DNA of 64,000 nucleotides. It comes from an uncultured Desulfovibrionaceae bacterium (GTDB lineage: Bacteria > Desulfobacterota > Desulfovibrionia > Desulfovibrionales > Desulfovibrionaceae). Shown piece by piece: positions 1 through 8,372 of the stretch. Position 1 is the stretch's first letter, and every line of letters begins with the position of its first letter. Location: NCBI GenBank assembly GCA_944325195.1, contig CALUZB010000002.1:39851-103850 (forward strand), in the 5' to 3' direction. A program made the translations under genes and the position numbers. Below the pieces are notes generated by a model, which was given only the letters and a program-made list of their open reading frames with translations, was not told the DNA's origin and did not search any database.

Positions 1-83
1 GCGTTTTCCAGACTGTCCACCACTTCGGAAATTTCCGCTTGTTCAATCAGTGGCTGGCCGAATATTAAAAACGAATCACGCAT
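1..83 (-). CDS. DegT/DnrJ/EryC1/StrS-family aminotransferase, N-terminus only
   Basis: An ATG at 83 opens a minus-strand frame that stays open to the left edge (27 codons). It starts MRDSFLIFGQPLIEQ and continues with EISEVVDSLEN. This matches the start of DegT/DnrJ-type PLP aminotransferases, which usually read F-x-P-L-I-x-x-x-E-I-x-E-V-V-x-S-L. These enzymes aminate keto-sugars for surface glycans. A GGAG Shine-Dalgarno lies just upstream of the ATG. The PLP lysine and most of the protein are outside the window, so substrate and intactness cannot be judged. Confidence 0.75.
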   Translation of the reverse strand, partial: MRDSFLIFGQPLIEQAEISEVVDSLEN

Positions 84-90
84 AATTACT

Positions 91-240
91 CCGTCAGAGC
101 ATTTTCTGATTGAAATGTTCTGCATTTCAAGGATTGCGCCGTCTTTCGCGAGAAAAATGCGGTTTTTCCACTTTCACGCAACTACCGGTGCGGGCGTCTG
201 TCTCTTGCGGGCGGAACAAATTGACTTTTACAGCATTTTG
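91..240 (+). repeat. Dispersed intergenic repeat, copy A
   Basis: About 150 bp of non-coding sequence sharing ordered blocks with copies at 8041-8195, 14745-14830 and 25617-25758. The blocks are GTCAGAGC, TTTTCTGATTGAAATG, ATTTCAAGGATTGCG, CTTTCGCGAGAAAAATGCGG and TTTTTCC, then GCGTCTGTCT. The GAAAAA-TGCGG-TTTTTC part can fold as a small hairpin. No long open frame with coding character is present. It sits directly upstream of the DegT-type gene and overlaps its leader. Confidence 0.6.
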
Positions 241-573
241 CGCTTGAGATTTCCGCTTCCCGGCAGGCAGCCCCGCGCCCGGGAGGTGTTCCGGTCACCA
301 TCATTCCTGAAGCGGCGGCGCTGCTTATACAGCTTTTGCACCCACTCCGGATAATTTAACATGCCGGGTTTACAAAAACAAGGCTAAACCGATGGAAAGC
401 CCGATTATCGCGGTGTGACTTGCGGCAGTTTCACTCCTTGCCGGAATTATGGGTGGGGTGGGGGGCTTGCGCTCCCCCGGGAAGCACGCGCCGGGGCATT
501 GCAACAGAACAGAGATTTTCAATGACGAAATGTTTTGAGGTGAGAGCGGGCAGCGGATATGCCGGAGAGCAAC
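241..573. other. Gene-free spacer between tsf and the DegT-type gene
   Basis: No convincing coding frame is visible on either strand. The open frames crossing it are short, low in coding character and without ribosome binding sites. I see no tRNA-like or riboswitch-like motif. Confidence 0.4.
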
Positions 574-601
574 AAAAAGGGAAGGAACAGGTCCTTCCCT
601 T
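574..601 (-). terminator. Rho-independent terminator after tsf
   Basis: A perfect 10-bp stem (AAGGGAAGGA / TCCTTCCCTT) with a 5-nt loop. Read on the minus strand it is followed by TTTTTGTT. It lies about 30 nt past the tsf stop, so it closes the rpsB-tsf operon. Confidence 0.8.
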
Positions 602-631
602 AAGGTCTTGCAGGAGCCGGAAACGAGCAGC

Positions 632-1486
632 CTATTCGTCGCCGAGCTGCAGCCGGACAAAGGCGCGCACCCCGATTTTATCACCCAGGGCCTTGCCTTC
701 TTCTTCCATCAGTTGGGAAACGGTTTTCTTATCGTCGCGGATATAGGCCTGTTCTACCAGGCAGACTTCCTGATAGAACTTCTTAATCCGGCCGTCAACG
801 ATTTTATCAACCATGTTTTCCGGTTTGCCTTCTTCCAGGGTTTTCTGGCGCAGCACTTCCCGTTCGCGTTCCACTTCAGCCTGATCCAGGCAGGCGGCGT
901 CTATGGACAGGGGGGAAGCGGCGGCAACCTGCATGGCGATGTTTTTGCCCAATTCCTTAAACTGCTCGCTGTTTGCCGTTTCCGCTTTTTCGCAGCCCAG
1001 CTCCACCAGCACGCCGAGTTTCTGGTTGGTGTGAACGTAAGCGGCGATAATGCCGGGTCCGGAAAGCTCCATGCGCACAATGCGGCCGATGATGGTGTTT
1101 TCGCCGGTTTGGGCGAGCAGGGTCTGGAATTCCTGTTCCACCAGAGCGCGCAGCTCTTCAGGGGAAGCCGGATTTTTTTCAAAAGCAGTGTCGGCCAGCA
1201 AGTCGGCAAAGGCCTGGAATTTTTCGCCGCGGGAAACAAAGTCGGTTTCGCAGCGCACTTCAGTAAGCATGGCCACCTTGCCGTCCGCGGACTGGCGCAG
1301 GCTTACCCGGCCTTCAGTGGCGGCGCGGGAGGCGCGCTTGGCCACCTGGGAAAGGCCTTTCTGACGCAGCCAGTCAATGGCCTTGTCCATATCGCCGTTG
1401 CATTCCTGCAGGGCTTTTTTGCAGTCCATCATACCAGCCGCGGTTCTTTCGCGCAGCTCTTTTACCATGTTGATGCTCACGGACAT
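632..1486 (-). CDS. tsf: Translation elongation factor Ts
   Basis: 284 residues, usual family length. EF-Ts is the cytoplasmic guanine-nucleotide exchange factor that recycles EF-Tu after each round of tRNA delivery. The N-terminal UBA-like part holds ELRERTAAGMMDCKKAL, and the core has the signature CETDFVSR near residue 80. The frame is open further upstream, but the ATG at 1486 is chosen because TTGGAGAAG precedes it and the protein then begins MSVSINMVKEL like its relatives. It lies 37 nt downstream of rpsB, the near-universal bacterial pairing, and is followed by a strong terminator. Confidence 0.97.
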   Translation of the reverse strand: MSVSINMVKELRERTAAGMMDCKKALQECNGDMDKAIDWLRQKGLSQVAKRASRAATEGRVSLRQSADGKVAMLTEVRCETDFVSRGEKFQAFADLLADTAFEKNPASPEELRALVEQEFQTLLAQTGENTIIGRIVRMELSGPGIIAAYVHTNQKLGVLVELGCEKAETANSEQFKELGKNIAMQVAAASPLSIDAACLDQAEVEREREVLRQKTLEEGKPENMVDKIVDGRIKKFYQEVCLVEQAYIRDDKKTVSQLMEEEGKALGDKIGVRAFVRLQLGDE

Positions 1487-1523
1487 TATATCTTCTCCAA
1501 AAATTCTGAGTTGTGTACTTGGG

Positions 1524-2339
1524 TTAAGCGGTTTGTTCAGCAATATCTTCAGCCTTGGAAACAACCGCTTCAGTTTCCGGGGCTTCCTGAATCGGAGCTT
1601 CCGGAGTTTCAGCGGCCTTTATCTCGCGGGCCAGATCGTCCGGATCCACTTCTTTGCGCATGGCTTTGCCTTCCAGGCAGGCGTCGGCCATGGCGGAAAC
1701 AAACAGTTTAATGGCGCGGATTGCGTCATCGTTGCCGGGAATGATGTAATCGATCAGATCCGGATCGGAGTTGGTGTCGGTTACGGCCACAATCGGGATA
1801 CCGAGTTTGCGGCATTCGCTCACGGCGATGTCTTCGCGGTGCGGGTCGATGATGAAGCAGAGATCGGGCAGACCGGGCATTTCCTTAATACCACCTAACA
1901 CGGAATTGAGCTTGTCCAGCTCGCGCTGCAGGCGGAGGATTTCTTTTTTCTGATAACGGTTGATGCTTCCGTCGGCAAACATGGCTTCCAGCTTGTTCAG
2001 GCGCTCGATGCTTTTTTGAATGGTCTGGAAGTTGGTCAGGGTACCGCCCATCCAGCGGTTGGTAACGGAAAACTGACCGGCGCGGGCGGCTTCTTCGGCC
2101 ACAGCGTCCTGGGCCTGGCGCTTGGTGCCCACAAACAATACCCGGCCGCCTTTGGCCACGGTATCCACCACTTTATCGTGGGCGTTGCGGAACAGTTTCA
2201 CGGTCTGCTGCAAATCGATGATGTGAATGCCGTTGCGGGTGCCGTAGATGTAGGGGCGCATTTTAGGGTTCCAGCGGCGGGTCTGGTGACCGAAGTGCAC
2301 GCCTGTTTCCAGCATTTGCTTCATAGTTACATAAGCCAT
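1524..2339 (-). CDS. rpsB: 30S ribosomal protein S2
   Basis: 271 residues. S2 binds late to the 30S subunit near protein S1 and is needed for translation initiation. The N-terminus carries the family signature [15 protein letters not shown], followed by [14 protein letters not shown]. The C-terminal 35 residues form an acidic, Glu/Ala-rich tail, longer than in many S2 proteins. The start has a strong AAGGAG. First gene of the rpsB-tsf operon. Its leader is about 125 nt if the candidate promoter at 2471-2499 is used, leaving room for autoregulation by S2 as known in other bacteria, but I cannot identify a specific S2 leader fold. Confidence 0.97.
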   Translation of the reverse strand: MAYVTMKQMLETGVHFGHQTRRWNPKMRPYIYGTRNGIHIIDLQQTVKLFRNAHDKVVDTVAKGGRVLFVGTKRQAQDAVAEEAARAGQFSVTNRWMGGTLTNFQTIQKSIERLNKLEAMFADGSINRYQKKEILRLQRELDKLNSVLGGIKEMPGLPDLCFIIDPHREDIAVSECRKLGIPIVAVTDTNSDPDLIDYIIPGNDDAIRAIKLFVSAMADACLEGKAMRKEVDPDDLAREIKAAETPEAPIQEAPETEAVVSKAEDIAEQTA

Positions 2340-2470
2340 TTGAAACTCCTTGTCATTTGGGGTTGGCTGCCACCGCCGGCGTAATGCAATCCGCGGTTTG
2401 CGGACACCCCAAGGCCGCTTGTTTAAGAGCGACGGCCCGCGCCGGGACGGTGTGCGTATTTTGGACGTAT

Positions 2471-2499
2471 GCTATATATCAAAATCGGTTAAAATGCAA
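2471..2499 (-). promoter_or_regulatory. Candidate sigma70 promoter for rpsB-tsf
   Basis: On the minus strand, TTGCAT (2494-2499), 17 nt, then TATAGC (2471-2476), in a locally AT-rich stretch upstream of rpsB. Spacing is ideal and the hexamers are partial matches to consensus. Confidence 0.4.
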
Positions 2500-2584
2500 G
2501 CAAACTGTGTCCGAAAACGGTGAACGCCTTGACCGGGCTGCTTTTTGGGCGGGAGTGGAGTGCTTTCGGACCCGGGCGGTGGGG

Positions 2585-3547
2585 TCAGGAGTGATCATGC
2601 TCATCGCCCTTGGGGTGGGCTTTATCGTAAACTTCCAGCAGTTTCGCCAGATTAAGATGCGTGTAGCGCTGGGTTGTGGATATGCGCGCGTGCCCCAGCA
2701 ATTCCTGCACGCTGCGCATATCGGCTCCGCCCTGCAGCAGGTGAGTTGCAAACGAGTGACGCAGCGAGTGCACCGAAACCAGGGGCAGACCGGCTGTGGC
2801 GCAGTATTCCTGAATAATCCGGTTGGCTTGGCGTCGGTTAAGCCGGCCGCCCCGGTTGCCCACGAATAAGGCCGGTTCCGCCGGGGCGGCAATCCGGCCG
2901 CGCTGCTCAAGCCAGTTGCGCAAAGCTGTGCGGGAGGTGTCGCTTAAGGGCACAAGGCGTTCTTTGGAGCCTTTACCCATTACCACAAGCGAGCCGGACT
3001 CGGGGGTAACGTCTTTGGCGTTCAGGCTCAGGGCTTCGGAGATGCGCAGGCCGGAGCCGTAAAGCAACTCGAGCAGGGCCAGATCGCGGGCTTTGCCGGC
3101 CCGCTCGAGCTCATCGGCGTCCCCCGGGATAGACTCCCCGCTCAGCAGAGCAAAGGTCTGGTCCACGTTCAAGGCCTGAGGCTGCCGTTTGTCCTGTTTG
3201 GGATTTTTAATACCGGCGCATGGCGACGCGCTGATTATGCCCCGGTGCAGCAGATAATTGAAATAGGAGCGCAGGGTGGACAGTTTGCGGGCCACAGAGC
3301 TTTTACCGGTGTTCAGGCGGTGCAGATGCACCAGAAAGCCCTGAATGTCGGTTTTTTTCAACTCCTGGGGGCGGTCCGGTTCCAGGCCACGCCCGGTGAG
3401 GTATTGTTCAAGCTGTTCCAGATCGCGGGTATAAGCCGCGACAGTGGCGGCGGAGTAAGCTTTCTCCACTTCCAGAAACCGGATGAAGTCGGTGGCGAAA
3501 GGAGAGTGTGGGGTGCTTTGAGTTGTTTGAGCTGAAGCTTGAGCCAT
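2585..3547 (-). CDS. xerC: Tyrosine recombinase XerC/XerD family
   Basis: 320 residues. It resolves chromosome dimers by strand exchange at dif together with a partner recombinase. The N-terminal SAM-like core-binding domain spans about residues 15-105 and the catalytic domain about 125-310. The full catalytic set is visible: R168 in SGLRISEA, a lysine in GKGSKER near 192-195, H260 and R263 in HSLRHSFATHL, H286 in GHARIS, and the nucleophile Y295 in QRYTH. An in-frame stop eight codons upstream fixes the ATG at 3547, although its Shine-Dalgarno is weak. XerC versus XerD cannot be decided from sequence alone, and no dif site was recognised nearby. Confidence 0.85.
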   Translation of the reverse strand: MAQASAQTTQSTPHSPFATDFIRFLEVEKAYSAATVAAYTRDLEQLEQYLTGRGLEPDRPQELKKTDIQGFLVHLHRLNTGKSSVARKLSTLRSYFNYLLHRGIISASPCAGIKNPKQDKRQPQALNVDQTFALLSGESIPGDADELERAGKARDLALLELLYGSGLRISEALSLNAKDVTPESGSLVVMGKGSKERLVPLSDTSRTALRNWLEQRGRIAAPAEPALFVGNRGGRLNRRQANRIIQEYCATAGLPLVSVHSLRHSFATHLLQGGADMRSVQELLGHARISTTQRYTHLNLAKLLEVYDKAHPKGDEHDHS

Positions 3548-3758
3548 ATGTTGCGATGTTGGGGCTGGTTTAATTTACGTCCTGAAAGCAGAGCCGCTAC
3601 GCATACACAGGCCGTTTTTTTGCGGTGCTCCTGCAAGCATTGCAGCTTTGGCGGCGCAGCAGCCGGGTATCCGGATTTGCAGACCCGCGTCGCTCCCGCC
3701 CTCTCTGACCGCACGCCGGAAACACAACAGCCTTGCGGATGCGGCGTTTGCGCGAAAG

Positions 3759-4604
3759 CTAAAGGAAGTAGCCGGATACCTCTGAAAACTTCTCACCCAC
3801 CCTATCCAGAATAGTTATCAGGTTTTTCTTGTTGATGCCCAGCACTTTAAAGGTTTGCGGGCAAACTTCCGGCGCCTGGTTGTCCCCGCCGGAACCCTGC
3901 TGGAACACTCTGGCCAGAAAGTCGCCCAACTGCACACAGGCCGCCTGCAGGGGATAGGTAGTAGCCTCGGGCGGGCAGTGGTGATAAGTTATTCCTTCAG
4001 CCAATACAGGCGGCAGCCGCCAGGCATTGGCCAGCCAGCCGTTGATTTTTTCGTGGCTGAAGCCCAGCACTTTTTCTTCCGCCTGACGCATGGTCAGGTC
4101 TTCATTTTTCACCAGGGTGCGGATTTCGTTTGCCGCTTCCGGGAGCTGGTCTTCAATCACTACCTTGCCGATATCGTGCAGCAGACCGGCCACAGCGAAT
4201 TCCCCGGGATCCTTGAAATTCAGGGTACGGGCTATTTCGGCAGCAGCCAGGGAAACCGCCATGCTGTGATCCCAAAGTTTGTTCATTCCCGGCGGCAGAT
4301 TTTCAAATATGCTGGTGGACAGCAGCAGGCCGTGCACCACGTTGAACCCCAATAACACCAGGGCGTGTTGCATGGAGGAGATCTTCCCCGGGAAATTGTA
4401 TATGGGGGAATTGACCACCTTTAAAAGCTTGGAAGACAGCACCTGATCTTTAACGAGCAGATCAGCCACCTGTTCCGGGGAGATGTCGGGGTTATGAAGC
4501 AGCTGGTTCATTTCTTCCAGTACAGACGGCAGGGTCGGCAGGCTTTTTACCTCAAGCAGCTCTCCATTATAGTTGGTAAGCAAATATTCAGAGGACTTGT
4601 CCAC
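3759..4604 (-). CDS. HDOD-domain signalling protein
   Basis: 281 residues, essentially one HDOD domain (about residues 20-215). These are HD-superfamily relatives found in signalling pathways, mostly without proven catalytic activity. Visible features are the helical start SLPTLPSVLEEMNQLL, the stretch VLSSKLLKVVNSPIYN, and LLHDIGKVVI at 141-150, where the His-Asp pair is retained. No signal peptide or membrane segment is seen. It lies 4 nt downstream of the 118-residue gene at 4609-4965, so the two are almost certainly co-transcribed and may act together. Confidence 0.85.
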   Translation of the reverse strand: MDKSSEYLLTNYNGELLEVKSLPTLPSVLEEMNQLLHNPDISPEQVADLLVKDQVLSSKLLKVVNSPIYNFPGKISSMQHALVLLGFNVVHGLLLSTSIFENLPPGMNKLWDHSMAVSLAAAEIARTLNFKDPGEFAVAGLLHDIGKVVIEDQLPEAANEIRTLVKNEDLTMRQAEEKVLGFSHEKINGWLANAWRLPPVLAEGITYHHCPPEATTYPLQAACVQLGDFLARVFQQGSGGDNQAPEVCPQTFKVLGINKKNLITILDRVGEKFSEVSGYFL

Positions 4605-4608
4605 TTAA

Positions 4609-4965
4609 TCAGACCTCTTCTTTATTCTTTTCCGCTTCCGCCGCATTTTGGGCTTCCGCCTCAGCCTGTTTGGCCTGGAAATAACTACGCATCAGATTCT
4701 GCAGGGCGCTCATGAACCTGTCGCCCTGCCAGTTCCTGAACATCGGGTCAAGCGCGTCCAGCAGACTGTTGTAGTCGCCGCCGGCTTCATCGGGAACCGG
4801 GTGGCCTTGGACGGTAATGGTTGGTATGCCGGAAAGCGTGAGCCGGTTGAGAATGGATTCGGTAAGCTCCGCGCCGGGTCCTACCAGCACCAAGCCATCG
4901 TCCCGTTGTACCGGAGTAGCCAAAATCATGCCCGGGCGGGCGCGTTTCAGGGGAATTTTCTGCAC
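4609..4965 (-). CDS. Conserved small protein paired with an HDOD protein
   Basis: 118 residues, starting with GTG behind AGGAT. The N-terminal half (IPLKRARPGMILATPV, then GLVLVGPGAELTESIL) resembles the short beta-rich module found in front of HD-GYP/HDOD proteins, which reads L-x-P-G-M-x-L-A-x-x-V followed by G-x-x-L. The C-terminal third is a charged Ala/Glu-rich helix. The context, 4 nt from the HDOD gene, suggests a regulatory partner. Function unknown; the domain match is by motif only. Confidence 0.65.
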   Translation of the reverse strand: MQKIPLKRARPGMILATPVQRDDGLVLVGPGAELTESILNRLTLSGIPTITVQGHPVPDEAGGDYNSLLDALDPMFRNWQGDRFMSALQNLMRSYFQAKQAEAEAQNAAEAEKNKEEV

Positions 4966-5294
4966 ATTAATCCTATTGTATCAAGCTTTGTTCCCAAATC
5001 GCGGCGTTTCAGCAGTACTGCCAGGCTGTGTCCGTTAAGCTCCGGGCCGAGGTGAGGGTTGAAGCCGGGATAACACCCGGCAGGACTTGCGGGCGGCGCG
5101 ACGGGTTGTCCACAATTGAACGCATTCATCAGAATGCCACCACATCTCTTATATCTACTCCTTTTTGGTAGTTAAGGCAAATAATCATTTGTTTTAAGCA
5201 ATCGTGCGTCGCTATCGCTTTTTCCGGTTTATCGGGCGCGAACGTACGGCTGGGGAGAGACCGCCGGCAGGAGTTGGTTTACAGGTTAAATCTG

Positions 5295-6758
5295 TCAGGT
5301 TAAAGCGTAGATCATGCCCGGATAGCGTTTAACCTTACCCAGAATTTCCAGCACTACCAGTTCGCCGCTCACCTTGGCGGCCGGAAGCTTCAGCAGGGCG
5401 CAGAGACTGTCCGCCTGAAGCGGTCCCTCTATATCCAGCAAATCGAGGATGCGGGCGGAAACATCGTTATTGTATTCGCTTTGGGTGGGGTAGGTTTTTT
5501 CTCCGCTTGCGGCGGAAGCAGCGCGGGGGTGACGGTGGCCGGGTTTCTTGGGGGCGCCGACCTTGTTGGCGGGACGGTTGTCTGCAGATGCGGCGGAAGC
5601 GTTTTCCTCAGTAATGCCTGGTTGTTCCGGGGGCGGCAGGGCATTGGCCGGGGTTAAGGCCGGCGCGTCTGACGCGCTTGTGTCTGATGCCGTGGAAAGG
5701 TTTTCCCTGTCTGCATTCAGGGCAAGGTTTTGCATGACTTTTTCAAGCTTTGTGATATCTGTTCGGAACGCGGCGTAATCTTTCAGACGGGGCACGAGTT
5801 CCAGCAGCAGGTCATCCGGGTCGAGCACCGGGGTTGCCCCTCTGCGAATCAACTCGTGTGAGCCCTGGGCCTTGGACGCTGCAAATTTCCCGGGAATGGC
5901 GAACACTTCCCGTCCATACTCCAGGGCAAGGCGGGCGGTAATCAGACTGCCGCTGCGTCCGGCCGCCTCAACCACCAGCACGCCCAGTGCCAGACCGCTG
6001 ATCAGGCGATTTCGGACGGGGAACTGATAAGGCTCCGGGGGCGTTCCCGGGGCGTATTCACTAAGCACCAGGCCCGACTCGCAAATATCGTCCTGCAGTT
6101 TTTTGTTCTCCCGGGGGTAATAAACGTCCAGGCCGCAGCCTAAAAAAGCAATGGTGGAGCCGGGGCGGTGCAAAGCCGCTTTGTGCGCTTCACTGTCCAC
6201 CCCTCTGGCCAGGCCGGAAATGACGGTTATGCCTGCTTTGGAAAGTTCGTGGCTGATGCGGAAACTGGCGGCAAGGCCCTCGGGCGAGGCTCTTCTTGCT
6301 CCCACCACGGCTACGCAGGGGGCGGTAAGCAACTCAATGTTGCCTTTGAAATACAGAAACAGAGGCGGGTCGGGGATTTCCTTCAACAAAGCCGGATAGT
6401 AGGGGTTTGTCCACAACAGGATATTCAACCCCGACGTTTTTGCCCGGGCCCATTCGCCGCCTGCGTTATTTCGCCATTGCTCCGACTTGAAATTGTTGAT
6501 TACAGACGGATAGAGATGCAGTCCTTTCCAGTTGTCGGGATTTTGAATGGCCTGATAGGCCGAACCGTATGCTTTAAGCAGAATTCCGGATTTGCGCAGA
6601 CCCAGCCCCGGGGTGTGCTTCAAGGCCAGGGCGGCCCAGAACTCCCGTTTCTGCTCTTCCGCCAGAGAGTCGAATGCCGTTGCGGCGCATGGCGGAGTGG
6701 ATTGGGCGGCATAACAGAGATCGTCGATTTCCTCATCAGGCGGCATGCTTATCGTCAT
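5295..6758 (-). CDS. dprA: DNA-processing protein DprA/Smf
   Basis: 487 residues, longer than the usual 290-380. DprA binds single-stranded DNA and loads RecA during natural transformation, and is widely conserved even where competence is unproven. After an N-terminal SAM-like region the Rossmann-type core holds VVGARRASPEG, SGLARGVDSEAH, FLGCGLDVYYPREN and PVRNRLISGLA. A roughly 90-residue Ala/Pro/Ser-rich linker separates it from a C-terminal winged-helix domain (SARILDLLDIEGPLQADSL). The ATG at 6758 follows AAGGAA; the frame extends upstream but that part has no family similarity. Its leader resembles that of the gene at 31516-33291. Confidence 0.9.
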   Translation of the reverse strand: MTISMPPDEEIDDLCYAAQSTPPCAATAFDSLAEEQKREFWAALALKHTPGLGLRKSGILLKAYGSAYQAIQNPDNWKGLHLYPSVINNFKSEQWRNNAGGEWARAKTSGLNILLWTNPYYPALLKEIPDPPLFLYFKGNIELLTAPCVAVVGARRASPEGLAASFRISHELSKAGITVISGLARGVDSEAHKAALHRPGSTIAFLGCGLDVYYPRENKKLQDDICESGLVLSEYAPGTPPEPYQFPVRNRLISGLALGVLVVEAAGRSGSLITARLALEYGREVFAIPGKFAASKAQGSHELIRRGATPVLDPDDLLLELVPRLKDYAAFRTDITKLEKVMQNLALNADRENLSTASDTSASDAPALTPANALPPPEQPGITEENASAASADNRPANKVGAPKKPGHRHPRAASAASGEKTYPTQSEYNNDVSARILDLLDIEGPLQADSLCALLKLPAAKVSGELVVLEILGKVKRYPGMIYALT

Positions 6759-6918
6759 CTGAAATTCCTTAATATGGTTTGAGACTTCGGCAGTCAGGCC
6801 GAAACCCCACCCTGTGCCTTTCCGGCCGCAGCCGACCGGTGGAGCAGGTCTGTTGCGCGTTGATTTGCACAAAACCGGGTTTGCCGCCCCTTCAGTCAGG
6901 TGCGGGCGAGCCGGGGCA

Positions 6919-8022
6919 TCAGGGTATTTTTGTCAGTTGCTGCTTGGCCAGATTAGCCGCCCGCGTGTTTGGGAATTCGTTTGTCAACTGTTCCAGATAG
7001 AATTTCGCGTTTTGAGAGTCGCCCATTTTCTGGTAGGACATACCGATTTTCAGCAGCGCGTCCGCCGCTTTCGCGGTTTTCGGGAAGCGGGTGGTCACAT
7101 CGCGGAACGCCAGCACCGCTTCCTGGTAGTTCTGTTCACCATAATAGGTTTCGCCTTTCCAGTAAATGGCGTTAGGCATCAGGGTGCTGGAAGGGTATTT
7201 GCTCATGAATTTATCCAGGGCGGCGCGGCCTTCCGCGTTTCTGCCGCGTTCCACCAGGCGCAGGGCCGAGGCATATTCGCCTTTTTCACCTGCTGTCCGG
7301 CCGGGTTGGACGGAAGCGGAGCCGGACGGAGCGGCCTTTGGCCGGCTGGTTTGGGCGGCTGCAGTCGGCTTAAGTGGGGTGGGAGCGGCATTGGGGTTAA
7401 TGACCCGCCCGCCCGGCGCTGCCGTCGGGGTGGGGACGGCCGGTTGAGCGGCGGCTTGTTCCGTGCGGAGTGGGGCAGCTTTCGCCGCTTCCGCGGGTGC
7501 AACGGCCGACTGGGCAGTTTGAGTGGGGAGGGGAGCGTTTACACCGCTTACAGTTACGGATGATTGCCCGGCAGCGGGCGCCGGTGCGGGAGCTGTTCCC
7601 GGCAAAGGCGCCGGATATACCCGCATGCTCTGGGCGTTGGCCTGCAGGGCCGGTTGTGCCGCGGCGGGAGCAGCCCCGGCGGCGGTAGGCTCTATGCGTG
7701 CCAGGCCCGGATTCGTTTCCACAACCCCGCCCTGCAGCGGGTTGGCCGGTTTGGTTGTTGCGGGCATAGTTTCTTTGAGCATGTACTGGGGCGGGGGCGG
7801 AACTGCTATATCCGGATGCTTGGCTTCAACTTTGGAAAGGCGGCCGGCTTCCCAGGTATTCAGACTTTCCTGCTTGGCCTGGAAGTTATGCTGCTCGTCT
7901 TCCAGGGCCGCAATCCGGCGTTCAAGGCTGGTTAATTGGGCCGAGTTGCTTGAACACGCGGGAAGAACGATTAATGAAAGGCCCATTGCCGCCACAAGAC
8001 CGGAGAGAAAAGTATACCGCAT
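6919..8022 (-). CDS. CpoB/YbgF-like periplasmic TPR lipoprotein
   Basis: 367 residues. The N-terminus is a lipoprotein signal peptide ending in the lipobox LPAC near residue 23. A short predicted coiled coil follows (SLERRIAALEDEQHNFQAKQ), then about 180 residues rich in Pro, Ala and Thr, then a C-terminal domain of about three TPR-like repeats (YASALRLVERGRNAEG, AIYWKGETYYGEQNYQEAVL). CpoB coordinates peptidoglycan synthesis with outer-membrane constriction through Tol-Pal. No tol or pal genes are adjacent, so the role is inferred from architecture. The start has AAAGGTG. The long linker is unusual for the family. Confidence 0.8.
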   Translation of the reverse strand: MRYTFLSGLVAAMGLSLIVLPACSSNSAQLTSLERRIAALEDEQHNFQAKQESLNTWEAGRLSKVEAKHPDIAVPPPPQYMLKETMPATTKPANPLQGGVVETNPGLARIEPTAAGAAPAAAQPALQANAQSMRVYPAPLPGTAPAPAPAAGQSSVTVSGVNAPLPTQTAQSAVAPAEAAKAAPLRTEQAAAQPAVPTPTAAPGGRVINPNAAPTPLKPTAAAQTSRPKAAPSGSASVQPGRTAGEKGEYASALRLVERGRNAEGRAALDKFMSKYPSSTLMPNAIYWKGETYYGEQNYQEAVLAFRDVTTRFPKTAKAADALLKIGMSYQKMGDSQNAKFYLEQLTNEFPNTRAANLAKQQLTKIP

Positions 8023-8040
8023 ACCGCACCTTTGGTTTCA

Positions 8041-8195
8041 GATTAAAGCATTTTACGATTGAAATGTTACGGATTTCAATCCTTGCGTCGCCGTTTCTTT
8101 CGCGAAAAAAGCGCAGTTTCTCCGCTTAGTTATGGCGCCTCGTGTCTGCCTTTCGCAGTCGCCGGGCAAATCAACCCTTAAAGTTAATTTACTGA
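8041..8195 (+). repeat. Dispersed intergenic repeat, copy B
   Basis: About 155 bp between polA and the CpoB-like gene. It shares ordered blocks with copies A, C and D: AAAGCATTTTACGATTGA, ATTTCAATCCTTGCG, CTTTCGCGAAAAAAGCG, TTTCTCCGC and GTGTCTGCCTTTCGC. The rest of the 350-bp gap (8196-8372) contains no gene that I can support. Confidence 0.6.
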
Positions 8196-8372
8196 TGTGT
8201 TGAATATACGCGGTTGCCGGGAAAAATCAACTTGCCCGGCGGGCACGTCTGAGTTCCGACGCGGGCGGCGGGGTTGCCGGCGGCAAAGCAACTGTAAATC
8301 CGCGGAAAACACCTTTTCCCGGCAACATTTTACCTGCATCTTAAGCGGGGACTTGGTATTCCGGCTATCTGC

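Noticed and set aside
26..39. Another GGAAATTTCCG-type palindrome near the left edge
   Set aside because: It falls inside the DegT-type coding frame (codons for Ala-Glu-Ile-Ser), so the match to the symporter palindrome is probably coincidence.
608..1711. 367-codon plus-strand frame opposite tsf and rpsB
   Set aside because: Antisense shadow of two certain genes. Its His/Phe/Gly-rich product is what antisense of GC-rich coding DNA gives.
5200..5260. Possible further copy of the dispersed repeat (GTGCGTCGCTATCGC...)
   Set aside because: Only one short block matches and the order of blocks is not preserved.
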